Positions 44,640 to 55,991 of a stretch of DNA of 64,000 bases are shown one piece after another (the first letter of the stretch is position 1; each line of letters begins with the position of its first letter). The translations under genes and the position numbers were made by a program. The notes beneath the pieces are model-generated. The model made no database searches, was not told the origin of the DNA, and was given only the letters and a program-made list of their open reading frames with translations. This stretch comes from Avena insularis (lineage: Eukaryota; Streptophyta; Magnoliopsida; Poales; Poaceae): contig CM042684.1 in NCBI GenBank assembly GCA_023614405.1, forward strand, positions 531,696,682 to 531,760,681, in the 5' to 3' direction.

Positions 44640-46700
44640 TATGGTGTTTACATGGTAGCAAAGAAGTTAAAACATTACTTCCAAGAGCACCCTATCCGAG
44701 TCATATGCGAGGCACCTATCTCGGACTGGGCAGCAAAGATGCAAGTGGCCGAGTGGCAAAATGGGCCATAGAGCTAGCTCCATATACCCCACAATATGAT
44801 GGGCGAGACGCAATCAAATCACAAGCTCTAGCCGATTTTTTCATGGACTGGGCAGAGATGCAGTATGAGCCGCCATTGTCTGACTCGAACTATTGAAGAA
44901 TGCACTTTGAAGGGATAAAAATGAAAACGGGTCTAGGTGACGGCATAGTCCTTACCTCGCCCAAGAAAGACCAGTTGAGATATGTGTTGCAGATCCATTT
45001 CGCGACATCTAACAATGTGGCCAAATACTAAGCACTTGCCCATGGGATAAAAGTGGCAAAGGAAAATTGGCATAAGGAGAATTCAGTGTTTTGGTGACTC
45101 AGATCTAGTGATTCAGCAGGTGTCTGGTCATTGGGATGCTTTAGATGCAAACATGGCATTGTATCGCTTCCATGTCTAGTAAATTTCAGGATACTTTGAC
45201 GCGTGCGAGTTCCATCATATACCTCGAGCGAAAAATGAAGCAGCTGACACTTTGTCAAAGCTAGGCTCATCTCGGCAAGCAATCCTGCCAGGTATAGCTT
45301 TGGAACACCTCATAAAAACCTCGATCGAGCCATCACCTGAGTCCGAGTCAATCTTTATCCCGTCAAACCAAGAGCCCGATGTGATACCCATGGACATAGA
45401 CGCGGGGCGAGTCCGAGTAACCCGGGGACTACCGAATCAAACCCGGGGATTGTCCAGGTTATCTCGGCCGAGGCAATGTCGGTTGAGCCAATGCAAATCG
45501 ATGAAGAGTTTTCCCCAGTTCCTGTCATACCATATTGGGCACAACCAATATTCGATTTCTTGAAAGATGGAACCTTGCCGAGTGATGAAATCTCGGCCAG
45601 GCGAGTACAAAGAAGAGCAAAAGCCTATACTATCATCAACAATGAGCTATACAAGAGAAGTGTAACCAGTGTGTTACAGCACCGCGTTAGCTCGGAATAA
45701 GGGTAAGAGATACTCTTGGATATTCATCAAGGAGAATGTGGGCATCACGCCTCATCCAGAGCCTTAGTGGCTAAAGCATTTAGACATGGATTCTATTGGC
45801 CCAGTGCACTGCAAGAAGCAGATGATATAGTGAGAAAATGCAATGGCTGTCAAAGGTATTCGAGTAAGATACATATGCCAACATCAGAGCTTAAAACTAT
45901 CCCTATCACTTGGACGTTTGCTGTGTGGTGCTTGGATATGGTGGGACCATGCAAGCCCGCACGAGGTAATATGACTCATATATTGGTCATGGTAGACAAA
46001 TTTACCAAGTGGATAGAAGTGAAGCCTATCAAAAAATGTGATGGGAAAACAGCCATAACATTCTTAAAGGATATCATCCTAAGATATGGCTATCCCCACA
46101 ACATAATAACAGACAATGGCACAAACTTTGCCGAAAGAGCATTTGCTCGATTCTGTATGAAAAAAGAATAAGACTCGATGTTGCATCATTCGCTCACCCG
46201 GAATCAAATGGGCAAGTGGAAAGAGCAAATGGGCTCGTACTATCCGGGATAAAACCCCGACTAATAGAACCACTCCAAAGAACACCTAGTTGCTGGATAG
46301 AGGAATTACCCTTAGTGTTATGGAGCATAAGAACAACTCCGAATCGATCAACTGGCTACACACCATTCTTCCTCGTATATGGGGCAGAAGCTGTTTTGCC
46401 TGCCGACATAGAGGACGACTCGCCAAGAGTCAAACAATACACAGAAGCCGAGGTAAAAGAAGCCCGGGAAAACGATGTCGACTTACTCAAAGAAGTACGA
46501 GAGCTGGCACTATCCAGATCCGTGATATATCAGCAAAGCCTCCGACGCTATCATAGCCGGAAAATTAACCCTCATGTGTTCAAAGAAGGGGATTTGGTGC
46601 TCAGATTAGTGCAACACACTATTGGAATGCACAAGCTATCACCCCATGGGAGGAACCTTTCATTGTGAGTAAAACTCTGCACAATGATGCATATTATCTT
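44640..46700 (+). pseudogene. Gypsy RNase H and integrase remnant
   Basis: 44700-45240 encodes RNase H pieces (SKDASGRVAKWAIELAPYTP, QALADFFMDWAEMQYEPP, TSPKKDQLRYVLQIHFATSN) with a TGA, a TAA and shifts. 45716-46171 carries the integrase HHCC region (HQGECGHHASSRAL...CNGCQRY) and the core with catalytic Asp in LDMVGP and TDNGTNF. A frameshift at about 46165 separates it from 46180-46668, which has HPESNGQVERANG with the third catalytic residue and the TGYTPFFLVYGAEAVLPADI region. Multiple breaks make it inactive. Confidence 0.9.
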
Positions 46701-47450
46701 ATAGATGCCCAAGCTCCACAGAAGAACAAGGCGGACAGGTCGGGTGAAGAAACCAAGAGGCCGTGGAATGTTGCATTGCTTCGCCCTTTCTATACCTATG
46801 GGAACAATGTATGTATCTCTAAACTCTCATATGTCGGACGTATATGTCGGCTATGTGCTATCAATAAAGAATGTCGAAGCCTGAAAATTGACTCGGGACT
46901 CCCTCGTCGTAATATCACTTGTTTGTCAATTTTAGTATTTCATTTTGTATGTCGGCTGGCTTGATTCTCTGACCCTTATCTCGAACTAGTAATGTGTAGA
47001 TGCTAAAGGTCAACTCTTCGACTTTGCTGTTATCCAAAACATGACTTCATGGCAAGCAAGAGAAAAAGGTTGGAGGCAAGTACACACGAAAAACGACTAA
47101 GGAAAGGAAAGACAGACGAGCCGACATTTATTGTTCGGACTAACTCATTGCAGGATATGTTGTTGCTTGTGACAAATGACTTTATGTCAAATCTCATAGG
47201 TTCGAGTATCGTTAACTTAATTCTTATGATCTTGAGACTCTAATGTCGAACGCCAAAAAAGGTAGAAAGAGCCAAGACTATGAAATGGAGTGGACGAGAA
47301 AAGAGACTCGGGGACTTGCCCAAAAGAGATTCGGCATCATGCCCCCACTTTAAAAGTTTAACACCGTGCAAAGAACCACCAAAATAACCACATTATTATT
47401 ACATCTGCACCCGGTATACCGGGGATCTAACGAATTTGAAAGTTTTTGGC

Positions 47451-50400
47451 CTAAGAGGCTGCAGGGCCAGAAGATGAGCCGACAGGGCCTGATCCCGGAG
47501 CATGAGTGTCGGGAGTCGGGATAGGCGCGTCGGTTGTTGCAGGGGCATCTGACTCGGTGTCTTCACTATCACCCTCCTCCTCTTCACCTTCGACTTCTTC
47601 CTCCTCAACCTCCTCCACCAGGTCCAAGAAACTCGGCCCATCGCACCAGGCGTGCACATTGGTATACTGCAGAAAGGAGTAAGCTCGCTCCTGGCGCTGC
47701 CGGATGAGTTCTGGGTCACTAGCCCATTTGGCACCCTCCCGCATGTTTTGCAAGACGTCGAGGTTGATGGTCTCGTACCAAGAAAGAACAAAGGCAAGAT
47801 CTTTATGAGCGGCAGCCCGGCTAGCTAAGTCGCGCCATTGATCCAATCTTTCCTCGGCGAGCATCAATTTCTCGGCCAACTCTGGAATCTTCTTGGGGGT
47901 CTTCTCCTAAGGCGACAATGTCCTAACGATGTGAATCCCAGCTTTGAGAAGATCAACCCCATAAGATTTCATTGTTTTTGTCCAAGTAGAAAGGGCAGCC
48001 AAACTCTCGTCGATGGTATACTCGGCGATGGAATCGATAGACTCACCCGCCTGGGACCTGATCTTGTCAACGGCTTGGATGGCGAATTTGGTGGCTTCAG
48101 GGAAGTTATCTGCAGAAAACAGGCAAATATCAGAAAATGACTAAGTCATAAAGGAATGTCGGAAAGCATAGCAAAAGAGTAAGAACTCACTACCGAGATA
48201 GAGGTTGATTTGGCCAAGCTCAGCTTGCCAGGTCTTGGACTTTGTCCGGAGGGCATCATAGTCTTGCTGAGCCGAAGTCAACAAAGACTCGGCAGTCTGG
48301 AGGAGCTCTTCAGTCTTTTGGACTTTTCCCTTCAGTTGGTCCTTCTCCTCGGAAAATTCCTGGCGCAAACCCTCCATCTCGGCCTTATGCTCCTTCTGCA
48401 TGTTAGCGATCTACTGCTGAAGCCGAGTCACCTCCTCTCATTCCTTCTGGAGCTCGAGTTGGTGCTGCCCTGCTTGTTCCAGAAAGTGAATCATCAGATC
48501 CGGCATAGGCACACACTCTTGAAGTTCTTCTGCAAGTGAGGATTTCTCGTCTGCACCGAGATATAAAACCATAGAAGAAAATGGCTGTACACAGTGCAAT
48601 GATAGAACCACAGAAAAAAAGATACCTTCTGCTTGAGAGAGCTTCTTGTGCAGCTCCTCCACATTAGCTTGAGCGGTACCTGAGGATCAGAAAAGAGCAA
48701 AGGGGAGTTAACTCCGGCTAAGGCAAAGAATTCGAGAAACAAGCCGAGTAAAAGGACATACCCTTGCCCTTCATTTCAGCGAGGTGTGCTTCGGTGTCCC
48801 CCCCTCAAACTTAAGTTTGTATGGGCCGTTTTTTTTTTGATCCGTCAAAACCCATATCCAGGCTACGTATACCACCGTATAGGTGTACTCGGTCGAGCTG
48901 GGTATGCTCCACGTTCTCACATGCTGATCCCACCTCTCGTTATCGTGATCTTCGTATTTGCATGCCACGTTTTGAAATTTTGTTGTTGCTGCTATATACC
49001 TCCCGATTTCCGCCTCCCGCAGGCACGTGAGTATGCGTGTATGTCTAAGAGGACCATACGGGTTTCGGGTGGGTTCGTACGGTCTTCGAAACGATGATGT
49101 ATTGACTTTTTGTTGTCAAATTTGAAAAAGAGGGGGGGACACCGAACCAAAAGTGCATTTCAGCCTGCAGATCCTTGTGCTCAGCAGAAAGTTTCATGTA
49201 CTTCAAGAGCAAAGTCTGGAAGGTCTTTGTGCGAGTGTTACGGGATATCTGCAGAGGACAAGGAAAAGTAAGTATATGAGCATATGAGTTTCAAGCCGAG
49301 TGAAACCTCGACTTAAAACCTCGGCAAATAGCCTATGAGTTATGATTCTTTTTTGAGCTTACGACCGAGTAAATACTTTACTCGTCCGTAACCTCGGGGA
49401 CTAGGAGATATATACAAACACTCAGAACATAAAAGAGTGAGCCGTGCATACCTTGTTGATTTTGTTGGCACGAACCATCGTGCTTATGGCCGAGTAAATT
49501 AATTCGGCCACAGTTTGAGGGCCAATGACTACCCCTTGTTGCCCTGGTGGAGGAGGGTTGCTTGAGGAAACTTCTTGCTCATTGGTAGCATTCCATTCTA
49601 GTGCATATTGCTCGACGGAGCCGAGACTTTGACCACTCAGCGTCCGAGTCGCAACAAGGCCCTTGCCTTTAGCAGATGATGCAGCACCACTTCTAGCAGC
49701 AGCCGGGCTAACATGAAGCACTAGCTGTCTCTCAGTATTGGCTGGCTCGGAAGCAGCCACAGCCATTGTCAGCGGATCGACAGTTGTGGATGTCTTTGTT
49801 ATATATTGGTTGATGTTTTGACTGCGACTGCGACGTGGCCTGGCCAAAGCTGAGCTTTTGCTGCCTCGATGATGTTGTCTTTGATGATGTGGCCTTTGAT
49901 TAACCCGGCAGAGCCGAATGAGACTGACTGTTACTGGGCTGCTGGAGCGGTGGAGTTGGCTGTTTCTCACGTTGGAGCCGAATGAGACGGCTGGGGAGGC
50001 TTCTTCTTCTTCTGCTGCTGCTGCTCTGGTGGAATATCTGAACCTTCGACATCAATTGACCCGGCGCTGGTGCTGCTAGCGCCGAGTCTCTTCTCCTTCA
50101 CGGGGGCTGATGTTCTCTTTCTCGGCTCCTCCTCCCTCCGAGTCTTGGGGCTTGCTTCTGGCCGGGATACTGGAACATCCGGCGCAGAAGGAGAGGCCCG
50201 GGCTGGACTCGAAACTTGAGTCTCGGCCTGAGTAGGAGGGGGAGGAGTGGGAATCTTGGAGGCAATGCAACTTGCCGACTAAGGCGCAATCACGGCGGAG
50301 CTGAGAAACAGAAAAGATATACATATATGAGATCAAAGAAAGAAAACAGAAAATACAAGAGGATACATATTAGCCAAGGGAACTTACCCGGCAACGACTG

Positions 50401-51932
50401 GAGTATGGTAGGCTCTCCCCATAACTTTTCGCTTCTTGGAGGGCTTGGCCAGCTCAGCCTCAGTCGCCGCTGCTGCGCCTTGCTTCTTGGGTTTAACCCG
50501 GCCTCCCACAGCAAGGGGCGTATCCTCGTGCACGTGACCGGCTACATCAGCAGATGCAGAACCAGCGGGATAAGAAAAAGATATAGGCTAAGGATCAAGT
50601 ACCTCCATAATCTGACAATCGTCATCATCATCATCCGGCCACTCCCTCAAAGGTACTTCAGTAGGAGTCTTACCCGGAGATGGCCCAATGCCGGCATGCG
50701 GGATGGGCATGAAATCCTCCGAGTCAAACTCCTCTTCATCGGAGGCGTCCCGGTCCTCATAAAAAGCAGGGGCCGGGTTGGCGTTGTCATCCTGTTGCTA
50801 GGTAAACTTCTACAAAGAGCAAACGATCCGGGTTAACAAATGGAAACCGAATAAAGAACATCGGCCGGGTAAATAACTCGGAAACTTGCCCAAGGCACGA
50901 GGTTGACTTGGTCATAGGGGACAATGCCCCATTCCCAGTCAGGCGCCATCGTCAGTTTGAAGATGGAGCTGACTCGCCGGGCGACCTGAGCCTTGGTGAG
51001 ATCATAGGTCGAATGGCGCGTTGGGTCGAAACGGCCACTCATAAAACACATCTTGTGGGAGCAAAGCTGGAGGGGGCTGACTCGGCGGCTAATGAAAGTG
51101 CGCATGAGGTCTTCTCCCGTCAGTTTCTGCTCCGCATCCACATCAAGCAACGCCTCCAAAATGGTGTGGGCCTCATTAACGGCCGGGTACTTCTCCTTCG
51201 GGTCAAACTTCCAGTTGTGCTTATCAGGCACGTCAACATTAAACTCAGGCAGCCGAATCAGGTCATAGTCGGCAGAGTTCTTGACATAGAAAAATGTCCT
51301 CTACCACTTCTTGCAAGAATCTAGGCCCTAGACCCGGGGGAAGATAGATTTTCTCCTAGGGGTGATACTGGCGGCACGACACTGAGTCGGCTGCTTCTCG
51401 CCCGAGGGAACATCCGGCTCGGGGATGACTTGAATTCTAAATTGCAAATACTTGGCCCAAAGTTTGATGTAGGCCAAAGGCCGAGATAACCCTCTACGGC
51501 CGATATAAAACAAGACAAAGAACCTATTGCATTGGCAGGAAGGTGGTGTGGCTGCAGATGGAAAAATTCAAAGAAACGTTTTGCGAAATTTCTCAAGGGA
51601 AGAGCAAAGCCGCGCTCGAAGTGGGACATGAACACCACGTGCTCGCCGGGCTGAGGGTTAGGAGCTATCTCACCAAGGGGGCGGCGGCATTCGACCCCCA
51701 GAGGGATCCACCGTGTAGAATGGAGCCACTCAATCTCCTCGACGGAGACCTCCAAGCCCTCCCATGAACCACGCTCGCCGGTGGCCTCGTCTATCTCCTC
51801 CTCCTCGACGGGAGCGACGTTGTGGGGATCCATGTCCTCCTCCAGTTCTTCACGCGCCTCCTCCTCTAGAAGCAGTTTGGACTGCCGTAGCCCCATCGTA
51901 GCAGCGCAAGAGCTTGCACGGGGTAGCCGCAC
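47451..51932 (-). pseudogene. Antisense accessory gene of Tat element (gypsy-type transposon family)
   Basis: On the minus strand, opposite to the element. The first part (51932-51321) has an acidic Glu-rich segment, then EHVVFMSHFERGFALPLRNF and FFEFFHLQPHHLPANAI, the signature of PF04195-type proteins. A shift near 51500 leads to LWAKYLQFRIQVIPEPD. 51231-50880 continues with PDKHNWKFDPKEKYPAVNEA, PLQLCSHKMCFMSGRFDP and WGIVPYDQVNLVPWA. Exon-like pieces follow, then a coiled-coil segment (48400-48190; EGLRQEFSEEKDQLKGKVQK...) and an acidic C-terminus (47660-47450; VEEVEEEEVEGEEEEGD). Introns are likely, but I could not fix every junction. Function in the family is unknown. Frameshifts and a MITE-like insertion at 48790 suggest decay. 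Confidence 0.75.
48790..49145. mobile_element. Short TIR element inside the antisense gene
   Basis: Left end TTCGGTGTCCCCCCCTC and right end (reverse-complemented) TTCGGTGTCCCCCCCTCTTT, a 17 bp perfect inverted repeat. The interior is non-coding, with a T run. The flanks (TGTGC and CCAAAAGTGC) give no clear target duplication, so the superfamily is undetermined. Confidence 0.65.
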
Positions 51933-51939
51933 GTCGATG

Positions 51940-52568
51940 GAGAAGAGGAACGACGGTGAAGAAGAAAATCAGAGGCAGTGGTGGAGAAGAGCAAGAACCG
52001 GGCCGGAGAGCGGCGGCGCAAGGAAGACGAAAAGGGGGGAAACTGAACAGACGATGGGAGTTTCCCTCCCCCACTCCCCTACTTAAGGGCATGGTTAAAA
52101 CCGCAGTAGTAGGATCGGTTGCACGCGCGGGCCACACTGTGGCCGTGTACGCGAGCAACCGCCGGGTCAGATCGAGCCACGTGGACAAAAACCGCAGGCC
52201 ATGCCGCAGCGGATTGGTCAATGCGTTAAATGAGGCGCTGCGACACATGACCGCTACAGTGATGGTTGTCACTGTGCGGCAGTAACACCGTGGCGTGTCA
52301 GGATTTTGGAAGAAAATGTGGCAAAGTGTGATGATTATGCGCCGCCCATGATAAAATAATATAAAGCCAAGGGAATCCCGGCAAAGATTAAAGACCGAAA
52401 TGAAACTCGGCACAAAGAGACAAAATATTACTCGGCAGAGTACTAGCAGTTGTCAATATTGGATCCAAAGAGTTGAGCCGGCTTATTATATGTCGAATAA
52501 AAAGAGATGTTCCAAATTCATTAAAAGAACCTGTCGAGGCCTATCAGTTATGACTGCTAGACCTCGCC
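51940..52568. other. 3' untranslated part of the Tat element
   Basis: Lies between the start of the antisense gene and the polypurine tract. It would contain that gene's promoter on the minus strand; the 187- and 123-codon open frames here have no domain. Confidence 0.5.
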
Positions 52569-52583
52569 AGCTTTGGGAACTAA
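52569..52583 (+). other. Polypurine tract of the Tat element
   Basis: AGCTTTGGGAACTAA immediately before the TG that opens the 3' LTR, the tract form usual in grass Tat elements. Confidence 0.75.
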
Positions 52584-53110
52584 TGTCAGGGGGATGACCC
52601 CCGATAGGGTCAAGGGAGGTAAAGAGTTAAAGATGACTCGGACTGATCTTGTCCGAGTTAGGCCCACGTAGGCCGAGTAAATGGAAGCCGAGTAATAACA
52701 GCAATACCGAGCCGATATATAATTTTTGTCGGCACAAGCATATGTGTTCCTTGTTCACGGGCACACCAGGGCCGAGTCATCGAGGTGGAGCCGAGTCATG
52801 GAGGGAGAGACGCTCCTTGTCGTGTACGCTACTGGCTCCATGCGTCACCAAACAGGCTGGTGCATGGCCCTGACGGCGCTGCAGGGCCACTGTATCCAGT
52901 GGGCCAAAGCTGACCGCTGACGAGAGCGTTGTCGGCTGACGCCTAAAGCGCCGAGTGACACCTAAAGGACTGGCGCCAGTGTACTGTAGTACCGTTGGCA
53001 AGCACTGCTTTGCTGACTGGGTCCTAGACCAGAGGACAGGCCCTGTAACCCGACCCGTTGGGTAAAGTAGAAGCCCATACATTAAACCCTAGAACCCACA
53101 TTGTAACTCT
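52584..53110 (+). repeat. 3' LTR of the Tat element, truncated
   Basis: Starts TGTCAGGGGGATGACCCCC and contains repeated GCCGAGT words and CCCGACCCGTTGGGTAAAG. It fades near 53110 without a clear CA end or target duplication. 53111-53467 is AT-rich and may be NAP1 intron sequence. Confidence 0.75.
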
Positions 53111-53467
53111 AAAGTGTAGCATCAATTCTTCTTGCACATAAAGGATGATGACATCATTTCTGCTTCCAAAACGGAAATAGCAGAGGTAATACTATATTTT
53201 TCTCTTTGGTCTTCCAATATAGTTTAATTATTAGAGATGTTCTCACTAATATGAAAAAATTGCAGTTCCATTGTTATTGTGAACTTCCATAGTTCAAATT
53301 GTTGTGTTCAATTTTTTTTTGTGACCTCAAATACTCATTATGAAAATCCCAGCTCCGCCCTTGCCTCGTGGAGTCGATTATGATGCGGTTTTTGAAGCAT
53401 TTAGCTGTTTTTGATTAGTTCTTTCGTTGCTTCGGGCTTTCTGTTCAATGGGGATGTGCTGATTCAG

Positions 53468-55830
53468 TGTGGCGCTTATGCACAACACTCTCCAGGGATT
53501 GGCTGCGTGGCACACAGACGTGCTCGAGAATCTCGTGCCCAAGGTCAGCAACCGCGTGGAAGCGCTCAGGGAGATCCAGGTATAGCAGGCCGCTCTTGTT
53601 TCTGCAGCAGTGATGCTGCTGATTTATGGTGAGTTTAGCATGTTTTGGTACAGGGGCTTTTGGTGATCCTGCAACATTAGTTGTATCTAGTAAACTGTGG
53701 GTTCCTTGATTTTGATGTCATGTACACGGTACAGTCTGGTCTGTACAGCCGCGAGATATTTGTAAATCTACACCGTGAAATTAGTATGCACGGATGCTTA
53801 CTTGCTGGGCTACTGCAGTGTTGTAAATTTTGTTCATCACAGGTTGTGTGATAATTCCAGCATCTGGTTGTGTGCACTCACTTATTATTACTCCAGTATA
53901 TGGTTCATGATCCACTGAATGCTATTGTGGTGCCTAATCTTGTTTTGTGGTTGCCATAAACTGTTTGTCAGACATAAAGGATGCGTTATTGGGATTGGGC
54001 AGGACTTTATATATCTGTATGATAGAAGGCTTATCTTTTACTTGAAATTTGTTCCTTGATTTGGTTATAGTATTTCCTTCATACCTGTGTGTCCGTGTGC
54101 ATGAATTTTCTCTATTTAAACTTTGTGCAAATATCCACCACCTTGGTGATGCCCAACTCTATCACGAATTTACTATTCATTTGATTGTTTGTCATATTTA
54201 TCAATTCTGTACTTATGAACCACGATGTAAATGTTTGGATTCTGGAATAATCTAGTTGTATCTTGTCATGACTTACTTACCCTTGTTTGACATTTGTCAG
54301 ACCAATTTGATGACCTTGAGGGTAAGTTTTTTGAGAAGAGAGCGGCACTTGAATCTAAGTATCAGAAGATGTACGAACCACTATTCTCAAAGGTGAACTT
54401 CTTATGGTGCCTTGCTATCTTTTGTACTATGATATTACTATACTTTTTTATCCAATCACTAAATTCACTGTTTAACTCCCTAAACTGGTGCCACAACTTC
54501 TACCTATATCATGGCAATAATGCTTGATTAGCATATAGACGATATTTCCTTTCTACAATTGTATGGCCCATACAATGCTAACGTTTCTTCCCTTCAATGC
54601 CTGTTGTATGATTTGATGTTGCATACCTGAACCATCTGATAGATTTGTTACTCCTCAAATTTGACAGCGTTATGATGTTGTCAATGATGTGGTTGAGGTA
54701 GAAGGTGTCACCAAAGAAGCCTCAGATGAAACTGGTAAAGATCAGATAGGTGAACATTCTTCCTGTATTTGAGATATTTGAGTCATTGTGAACGAACATA
54801 GCCCCTTACTGCCTTTTGACTATGTTCATAATATGTTCTTGTAGAGGAAAAAGGTGTGTCAGATTTCTTGCTTAATGCGATGAAGAATCATGAAAGCCTG
54901 GCTGAGGAGGTGAGATATTTTATATTTGTGAAAAGGATTTCTGTATCTGAACTGCTAACACTTTCTTTTATATGCCATGTTTAGGCCTATTTCTACATAA
55001 TTCCTTACTTTAGCTGGTTATTAATGATCTTGGTTTATCTGTAGGAAAGGGACGTGGAAGCTCTTAAGTATCTCAAGGACATCAAGTGGTTCAGACTAAC
55101 CGAGCCAAAGGGTTTCAAGCTTGAATTTCACTTTGATACTAACCCATTCTTCAAGAACACAGTGCTTACGAAAACCTATGAAGATGAACCAATTCTAGAG
55201 AAAGCCATTGGGTAATTAATTACAATTTTCATATCTCAAATCATCTATTTGTTTTGAATGGATATATGATTTCACTAATATGACCATTTGGGAATGTTTT
55301 GTTTTCCAGCACGGAAATCGAATGGTATTCTCGGAAATGCTTGTCACAAAAAGTGCTAAAAAAGAAGCTAGAGAAGGGGTCAAAGAATGCTAAACCTGAC
55401 ATAAAAAATCAAACTTACGGGAGCTTCTTTAATTTATTCAGTCCACCTCAAGTTCGTTATGATGGTGAAGAAATTGAAGAGGATGTGAGTCTCGCCCTTT
55501 TGTATTTGTTTTAAACTTCTGCATGAACATGACTCAATGCTTCTTCCCTTTTCAACAGGCTGAACGGTTGCAGAACCAAATGGAACAAGATTATGCTATT
55601 GGGTATGGGTACGCTCATATGCATTGTATTTTATGCAGTCTCATGCTTAGTTTGGTCCGCTAGCTCTAAATGCGCCTTGTTATTTGCCAGATGTGCCATC
55701 AGAGACAAGGTTACCCCACATTCTATTTCATGGTTCGTTGGAGAGGCTTCTCAGGACAAGGAATTCAAATTAGAGGATGAAGAAGACGAGGACAATAAAT
55801 ATGATGATGACTCCGCCTCTAGCTGCCCTA
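53468..55830 (+). pseudogene. Nucleosome assembly protein 1 (NAP1), 5'-truncated, eight exons
   Basis: Exons with GT-AG borders: 53468-53579 (NTLQGLAAWHTDVLENL...REIQ), 54301-54392 ([20 protein letters not shown]), 54668-54734 (RYDVVNDVVEVEGVTKEASD), 54845-54909, 55045-55211 ([11 protein letters not shown]...[13 protein letters not shown]), 55310-55484 ([30 protein letters not shown]), 55559-55602, and 55691 onward (CAIRDKVTPHSISWFVGEAS, then an acidic EDEEDEDNKYDDD tail). This is the NAP domain of a histone H2A/H2B chaperone. Missing are the first exon(s) and start codon. Joining exons 1 and 2 at the standard sites shifts the frame by one base. Four residues usual after KTY are absent. The final acidic tail runs straight into F-box sequence. 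Expression is unknown. Confidence 0.85.
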
Positions 55831-55991
55831 TCCCAGTCATCCAAATCCGGTGCCTCCTTCCTCTGCCACTTGTCATGCAAGCTTTACTCAACCACAGGGG
55901 CATTGTCATCAGAGGAAGAAGCCACTATCCTCTGGTCTTCCGTTTGCCGCTGCCAAGCCCTAGGGCTTACCCAGGCTCTGGATCTTTGTAC

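Larger units (their letters stand above)
44640..53110 (+). mobile_element. Tat-type Gypsy (Ty3) retrotransposon, 5'-truncated
   Basis: Starts in the middle of RNase H at about 44640, runs through integrase, a long region with an antisense gene, a polypurine tract and a 3' LTR. The RNase H-then-integrase order is Gypsy, and an antisense ORF of the 'putative gypsy-type transposon' family between integrase and 3' LTR is typical of the grass Tat lineage (RIRE2/Grande-like). The 5' LTR, gag, protease and RT are missing. A 356 bp inverted-repeat element is inserted at 48790-49145. The 3' LTR is also cut, near 53110, next to the NAP1 exons. Confidence 0.85.

Noticed and set aside
51850..52413. 187-codon minus-strand frame upstream of the antisense Tat gene
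   Set aside because: Overlaps the true start region in another frame; no domain.
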